Shown here: piece by piece, positions 59,274 through 64,000 of the stretch | How positions within the stretch are numbered: the stretch's first letter is position 1 | Layout: each line of letters starts with the position of its first letter | NCBI GenBank assembly: GCA_032622095.1 | Contig: CP136069.1 | Location: 43,810,194 to 43,874,193, forward strand | DNA from: Siphonodentalium dalli | Taxonomy: Eukaryota; Mollusca; Scaphopoda; Gadilida; Siphonodentaliidae | DNA length: 64,000 bases | Reading direction: 5' to 3' | Notes under the pieces: generated by a model | Databases searched by the model: none | Seen by the model: only the letters and a program-made list of their open reading frames with translations | What the model was told of the DNA's origin: nothing | Made by a program: the position numbers and the translations under genes

Positions 59274-59279
59274 GTAAGT
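59274..59279 (+). promoter_or_regulatory. Candidate alternative U2-type 5' splice site
   Basis: ATTCG|GTAAGTAG lies exactly 72 nt after the U12 donor, in the same phase (2) and with no stop in between. The TAA that would end the frame is inside this donor. Use would add 24 residues, mostly hydrophobic, before exon 2. Confidence 0.4.
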
Positions 59280-61930
59280 AGTGTTTATTATTTTTAATCT
59301 GTTGACATCAAATTGATGGTCACCACATGGATCCACATTAGCCCACAAGGTATCGCAACAAAACAGAAAACCCTGATCTTCCAAAACCGTACCATAATTT
59401 AGCTCACATTTCAGTTCTTGCCAAATGTTGTTGTTTTTTTGTTTTTTATGTTTAGCAATCTGTGCAGAGTTCTACGTCAATTTTTAAGGAACCTGTTGAA
59501 TATCATATTGTTTAAAATAATATGTTTGTGGTAAGAGGTGATATAGGAATTAACCATTTGTATGAGCAAATCATAACTTTGGAAAGGCCACCAAATTCGT
59601 CAGATTAGCTTGACAAGATATTCGACTTATGATTGTGACCATTCTTGTGTTATATTTGGGTAGAGCGACGAGATAAGATTAAGTGCCCCGTGCAATTGTC
59701 CTCCAATCCTATTGCTATAATAAGAGGAACAAAATATGCTAAACTTAGCCAAATTCAGGATTATTATGCAAAAGAGATGCAACTCCAGTTCTCTTGAAGT
59801 CTTGAAAATATTTCCCCACCTTGTATTTAGACCAGAAACATATTTGTGATCTGCAAGTTCAAATTTACGACAGAGGTTCCCTGCTTCCGACTGGTCATTA
59901 TCGTAGTATAGGGTTTTAGCTGGGACCAAAAATAATTAGCAGTTTTGTCTCAGGTTTGAATACGTACACGGTACGTACCCTGGTTAAGAGAAGATGTATA
60001 GTGTGTACTTATGTGTAGTGTATGTTACTTCCTGTACCAAAATACATGTATAGGTTAGCGCGAATTGGTTTTTGGAGACACAAAACTTAATTTAATATAA
60101 ACCACTTCGCTAACAATTATATATGCGCTTGTAATCAAAAACGCTATTGGAGATTCTCTCGATGACAGGGGTTAGGAACAAAATTGAAACAACATGGATA
60201 CCCATGGTTCAAAGTGCATGCTCTTATCTGGGTACCTGCACACTAATTTCCAGATCCCGGGTGCCCAATAACCAGCTTTCGATCTTGCATGCATTGCCAT
60301 GAAATTAGATCTAAAATGGGAACATAATTATTTCCACCGGAACAATTAAAGCTCAGTTAGTCACAGTCCATTTCGGATTTGAGAACAAAACGAAACGAAA
60401 TTATTCTCAAAATACATTTTCCTAGTTTCAACGTGATTCGTGCGAATCACGTGGTTACTGTAAAAATATGTATTTCTGGAATCTGCTAATCGTGATACTA
60501 TATATATATATATAGCTAATTAGTCAATATGCTGTTTAAATAGTGCAGTATATTTGTTATATTAGCACATAAAATACATGGCCATGTATTGTCCTCATTT
60601 GCCTTTTTTTTTATTAATGGGACTAAATACGAGCTCACCCTTTATGTGGATTATTTCTCCCATGGAGACGGGAGTGCAATGTTTGTTCACGTACACGTGA
60701 TCCCATTTGTGTATATAAACACACATGGTTCGTGTCAAGCATGTTGCACCACACACGTAATATACTCGATCGTTACAGGAACAACACGTATCAAAACCAT
60801 GGAATGTTGCTGACACATGTCCTTTGTAGAAAACAGTATTACGTAAAGTATCTATACATAGTATGGGACAAAGGTCCATGCCAAAAATTGGTCATATCAT
60901 TTTAAAATCAGACATAATAAGTTTTAGTGTTATTGCGACCTCCCGATTATCATGGTGTGATTACAATGCTTGGTAACCCTTGGAACATTTATAAGGTCAG
61001 AAAACGAGCATAGCCGTCGCCCAATAAAAACGTTACTTATCATAAAGGTTTAATTTCGGCCCCAAAAAGAATACAAGACGAACCCACATCTTCCCGATGT
61101 TCTACCCTTTCTATACTGCATGCTTTATAATATTGAAAAAAACAACGCATGTAATATATTTCTTAGTTGATACCTGTTCCTTAGTAATGCATTTTACAAT
61201 AGGTGAAAGTCCCGATCGATGGTGTCTGATTTAGGCGAACTTTTTTGGGGCATATTTTGCTTTGTTTCGCTTACAATCATTTAATTTCAACCGGATAATA
61301 ATTTCAATGTTTATTGCGAAATCGGCTCACAAAAGTCGCTTAATTAATTTAATCTCAAGCCGAGACCATATCATAATGTGAATTATATTTATACATTATT
61401 AAGAGACAGGTATTAAAGGGGTACTGTACTCAAATGTTGTTGTTGGTTTATATAGCCTCTGCTTTGTCGAATAAGGTAACCATATTTTCATTACATGTAT
61501 TTCAATGTCTCTTGAGTACGAAGTAATGTTACGGATCATAACGAATGGCAGATTAGCGGGAATGTGAAAATAGAACTATCGTCGTCGAGTAATTTTTGTA
61601 GGGTTTTCAAGCAAATGCATAAAATAAATGTTATGTTATATGCATACTAGTCCCAGATACTCATTTAAATTATTGTATAGTCACTAATCAGTGAGTGGCT
61701 TGAGTTCACGCCTCGTATCAACATACACAATCATGTGTACCATTTGTATCAAATTATTTACTTTGATTTTAAGATTATCTGTAAACCTGAACGTTTACAG
61801 AAGACATCTTCGACTCAAATTACTTATGTTTCCATATAATATCGATGTTAGTTCGTGGTTATTACCGGGAATTTATTGAAATTGGCGTACAGTCTCCCTC
61901 TATAACAATGAAATATAGTCCCTGCGTAAT

Positions 61931-62305
61931 CAGGGGCGCCGGAAGCATCCAAGGGCAGGGGGGCAGAGCCTACAAAGGGCACTTTTCCGCAAAAAAGGGC
62001 ATTTTCTCCACAAACTCGGGTAAATAACCATAAATTCATTGTGGCAAAAATCCCTATTTTAATGGTATTTGTTGGTTTTCATGGCCGTTTTGTGATAAAA
62101 TTGACAAAAAATTAATATTCCTTGTGAAATTGGTGGTATTTGGACCAAAAAAAGTCACATTTTGCTATAAAAACACGAGATTAAACACACAAAAAGTATT
62201 TTCTGTCTCCAGAAAAAGGGCAAGTCCTGCCCCCGCTCGCCCCCTTTGGTCAAGGGCAGGGGGGTCAGCTGCCCCCTCTGCCCCCCCCCTCTTCCAGCGC
62301 CCCTG
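61931..62305. mobile_element. hAT MITE, CAGGGGCGCCGGAAG ends
   Basis: Ends CAGGGGCGCCGGAAG and CTTCCAGCGCCCCTG. CCTGCGTA (61921-61928) and CCTGCGTT (62306-62313) look like an 8-bp target duplication with one change, which fits hAT. The subterminal regions are GGGCAGGGGGGCAG-rich and the core is AT-rich. Confidence 0.8.
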
Positions 62306-62464
62306 CCTGCGTTGTGTTTTCAATGATATAAAGTTCCCCATCAGAGCAGGTCAGAACATCAAAAAGTCCCCATGCTTTGAACGGATGAAATATGATCTCT
62401 ACGGTCGTAAGCAGAGTAGAGATTCGTAGCATCATGGGTATGATCTAAGCAATCAGCTGAGATA

Positions 62465-62613
62465 CAGTAATGCCCTAATTAATCGACTTCTTAACCACAG
62501 CAGAATTATGGGTAACTTTTCAGGATATTTTTTCATCATATTTCCGACTAAATCCTGAAAAGTTACCCATAATTCTGCTGTGGTTAAGAAGTCGATTAAT
62601 TAGGGCATTACTG
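62465..62613. mobile_element. Palindromic MITE, CAGTAATGCCC family, copy 3
   Basis: CAGTAATGCCCTAATTAATC to GGGCATTACTG between TA dinucleotides. Arms of ~65 bp are nearly perfect. It shares CCACAGCAGAATTATGGGTA with copy 2 but has a shorter centre. Confidence 0.9.
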
Positions 62614-62780
62614 TATAGCTGTTCAGGACTCGTAAAAGATTTTACTATATTGACCGCATTCCGCCAAACTCAAGATGAATATAGGCTGCACTCCATACCG
62701 CCCCCGGGTCAGAACTATTTCAGAAAGTGTGTCACGAATATTAATTATGCCGCTGTTATAAACTGACTCTGAAACCTTGC

Positions 62781-63407
62781 ATGTAGTCAGTCACGCAAGC
62801 CCCATGCTGTGAGCAATCGTACATCAGGCTGGAAATAACTAAGGTCAATAGTACCCGTCAGGGTGTGGTATTCTGCCACGGCTAAGAGGAAGGTCAAGTA
62901 GACAATTTTTAGCACAGCCCCCCCCCCCCCGGTGAGAAAAGAATAAAACACCAATATAGACTATACCAGTGACTGGTAGAGTCTATATTGGTATTTTATA
63001 TTTTTCCGCAGGTACCTGTGATTTCGAGTGGGGATTCCCATGCAGATCTCCGGAGTGAAAGTTACAGAGTGCAGATAGTTCAATGATATCATGTAGTCAG
63101 TCACGCAAGCCCCATGCTGTGAGTAATCGTACATCAGGCTGAAAATAACTAAGGCCAATAGTACCCGTCAGGGGTGTGGTATTCTGCCACGACTAAGAGG
63201 AAGGTCAAGTAGACAATTTTTAGCACAGCCCCCCCCCCCCCCCCCTGTGAGAAAAGAATAAAACACCAATATAGACTATACCAGTGACTGGTAGAGTCTA
63301 TATTGGTATTTTATATTTTTCCGCAGGTACCTGTGATTTCGAGTGGGGATTCCCATGCACATCTCCGGAGTGAAAGTTACAGAGTGCAGATAGTTCAATG
63401 ATATCAT
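62781..63407. repeat. Recent tandem duplication, 310-bp period
   Basis: Units 62781-63090 and 63091-63407 are almost identical. The clearest difference is the C run (about 14 against 15-19) plus a few substitutions. Each contains a hairpin CCAATATAGACT...AGTCTATATTGG around CCAGTGACTGG. Confidence 0.95.
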
Positions 63408-63599
63408 TTTTTAAAAGTAATAGATATTTGTTTGGCTGGTCGGCTTGGAACTTGTTCCACTAGAATGTTGGGTTTTTTTTAATTTTACATTATTTTCAAA
63501 AGTAGGTCAAGTGTAATTCAAAATGACATTCTCAAACATAAATGAATAACAAAAATTAATAATTTACCTCACTACCAGTTATATGTTAATTAAGACTGT

Positions 63600-63842
63600 T
63601 TAAGATTGTTTAGATTAGTTTCTCTATATCCCCAACTTGACAGACGACTCAACGCATAATCGAGGTGTCCAATTGGTGCACATCACCATCTGGGAACTTA
63701 AATCGAAGTATAGGTTTCCCGTAGCAGATGGGGCCATGCAGAATGAGGTCCCCAGAAGATGAATTTGGTGACGCTACCCAATCACGCCTTGCTGGTTAGC
63801 GTCACTATATTCACCCTCTTAGGATCACATTCTGCAAATGTC
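63600..63842 (-). mobile_element. AGCGTCACTAAATTCA family element, copy 3 (partial)
   Basis: Contains GCAGAATGAGGTCCCCAGAA, GAATTTGGTGACGCTA, TAGCGTCACTATATTCACCC and the ATAATCGAGGTGTCCAATTG segment of copy 1 in reverse. One end is missing. Confidence 0.75.
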
Positions 63843-64000
63843 CAGCACAATATTTTGAGCGATGCTCTCTGTATTTGTATATATATGTTTACAATTTATT
63901 GTAAGTTTGTATCGAACTCTTCAAATATGGAGGATAATAAAGATATATATATAGTTGAATATCTGGTGGAGCACAAGGAGATTCAGTTGGAAATTCGAAT

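Larger units (their letters stand above)
59202..64000 (+). other. Cav2 intron 1 (to the end of the window)
   Basis: No sequence encoding PFEYMILLTI is seen on the plus strand up to 64000, so the intron is at least 4.8 kb. It contains a perfect 10-bp-arm palindrome at 60431-60452 (ACGTGATTCG, TG, CGAATCACGT), a hAT MITE, a CAGTAATGCCC MITE, a tandem duplication and part of an AGCGTCACTAAATTCA element. Otherwise 59280-61920 shows nothing recognisable. Confidence 0.65.

Noticed and set aside
61180-61215. U12 branch site and AC acceptor (TTCCTTAGTAATG...TTTTAC) as the end of Cav2 intron 1
   Set aside because: The sequence after the AC does not encode the expected PFEYM continuation.

Overview
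This is metazoan nuclear DNA from an AT-rich, repeat-laden invertebrate genome. It has long non-coding stretches, many short inverted-repeat (MITE-like) elements, microsatellites, minisatellites and one ~3 kb satellite block. There are no operons or bacterial-type genes. The repeat style (elements starting TTTAGCTCAACTT with a ~163 bp tandem core, palindromic TTAA-flanked MITEs) and a degenerate member of an invertebrate-wide multicopy gene family fit a lophotrochozoan, most likely a mollusc. The species cannot be named from the sequence alone.

Only one host gene is convincing. At 58,987-59,201 (+) lies the first coding exon of a Cav2-type voltage-gated calcium channel alpha-1 subunit. It ends in a split glycine codon directly followed by ATATCCTTTT, a textbook U12-type (AT-AC) donor. 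The downstream intron runs to the end of the window; I did not find exon 2. A consensus U2-type donor (CG|GTAAGT) lies exactly 72 nt further on, in the same phase and without an intervening stop.

The rest is mobile and repetitive DNA. 0-8.8 kb: a minisatellite, a GA microsatellite, hairpin MITEs and a LINE tail. 8.8-20 kb: inverted-repeat elements and hAT-like remnants. 20-30 kb: an element bounded by inverted 19-bp tandem units, more hairpin MITEs and trinucleotide tracts. 30.3-33.4 kb: a satellite of about 18 units with a ~1.46 kb higher-order period inside an element with AGCTCAACTT ends. 33.6-44.5 kb: palindromic MITEs, a TRIM-like pair of direct repeats and tandem duplications. 44,691-49,170: a 4.48 kb DNA transposon with ~130 bp terminal inverted repeats and a decayed gene. 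50,942-55,340: a foldback-type element whose inverted arms are arrays of a dimeric ~340 bp unit. 55.6-64 kb: more MITEs around the Cav2 exon.

Two systems stand out. The first is the TIR transposon, which links a familiar but uncharacterised invertebrate gene family to a mobile element. The second is a set of hairpin modules, 69-75 bp where intact, with a conserved one-base asymmetry, shared by MITEs that have different termini. Boundaries come from reading by eye. Copy-number, identity and family-assignment statements need alignment or database checks.
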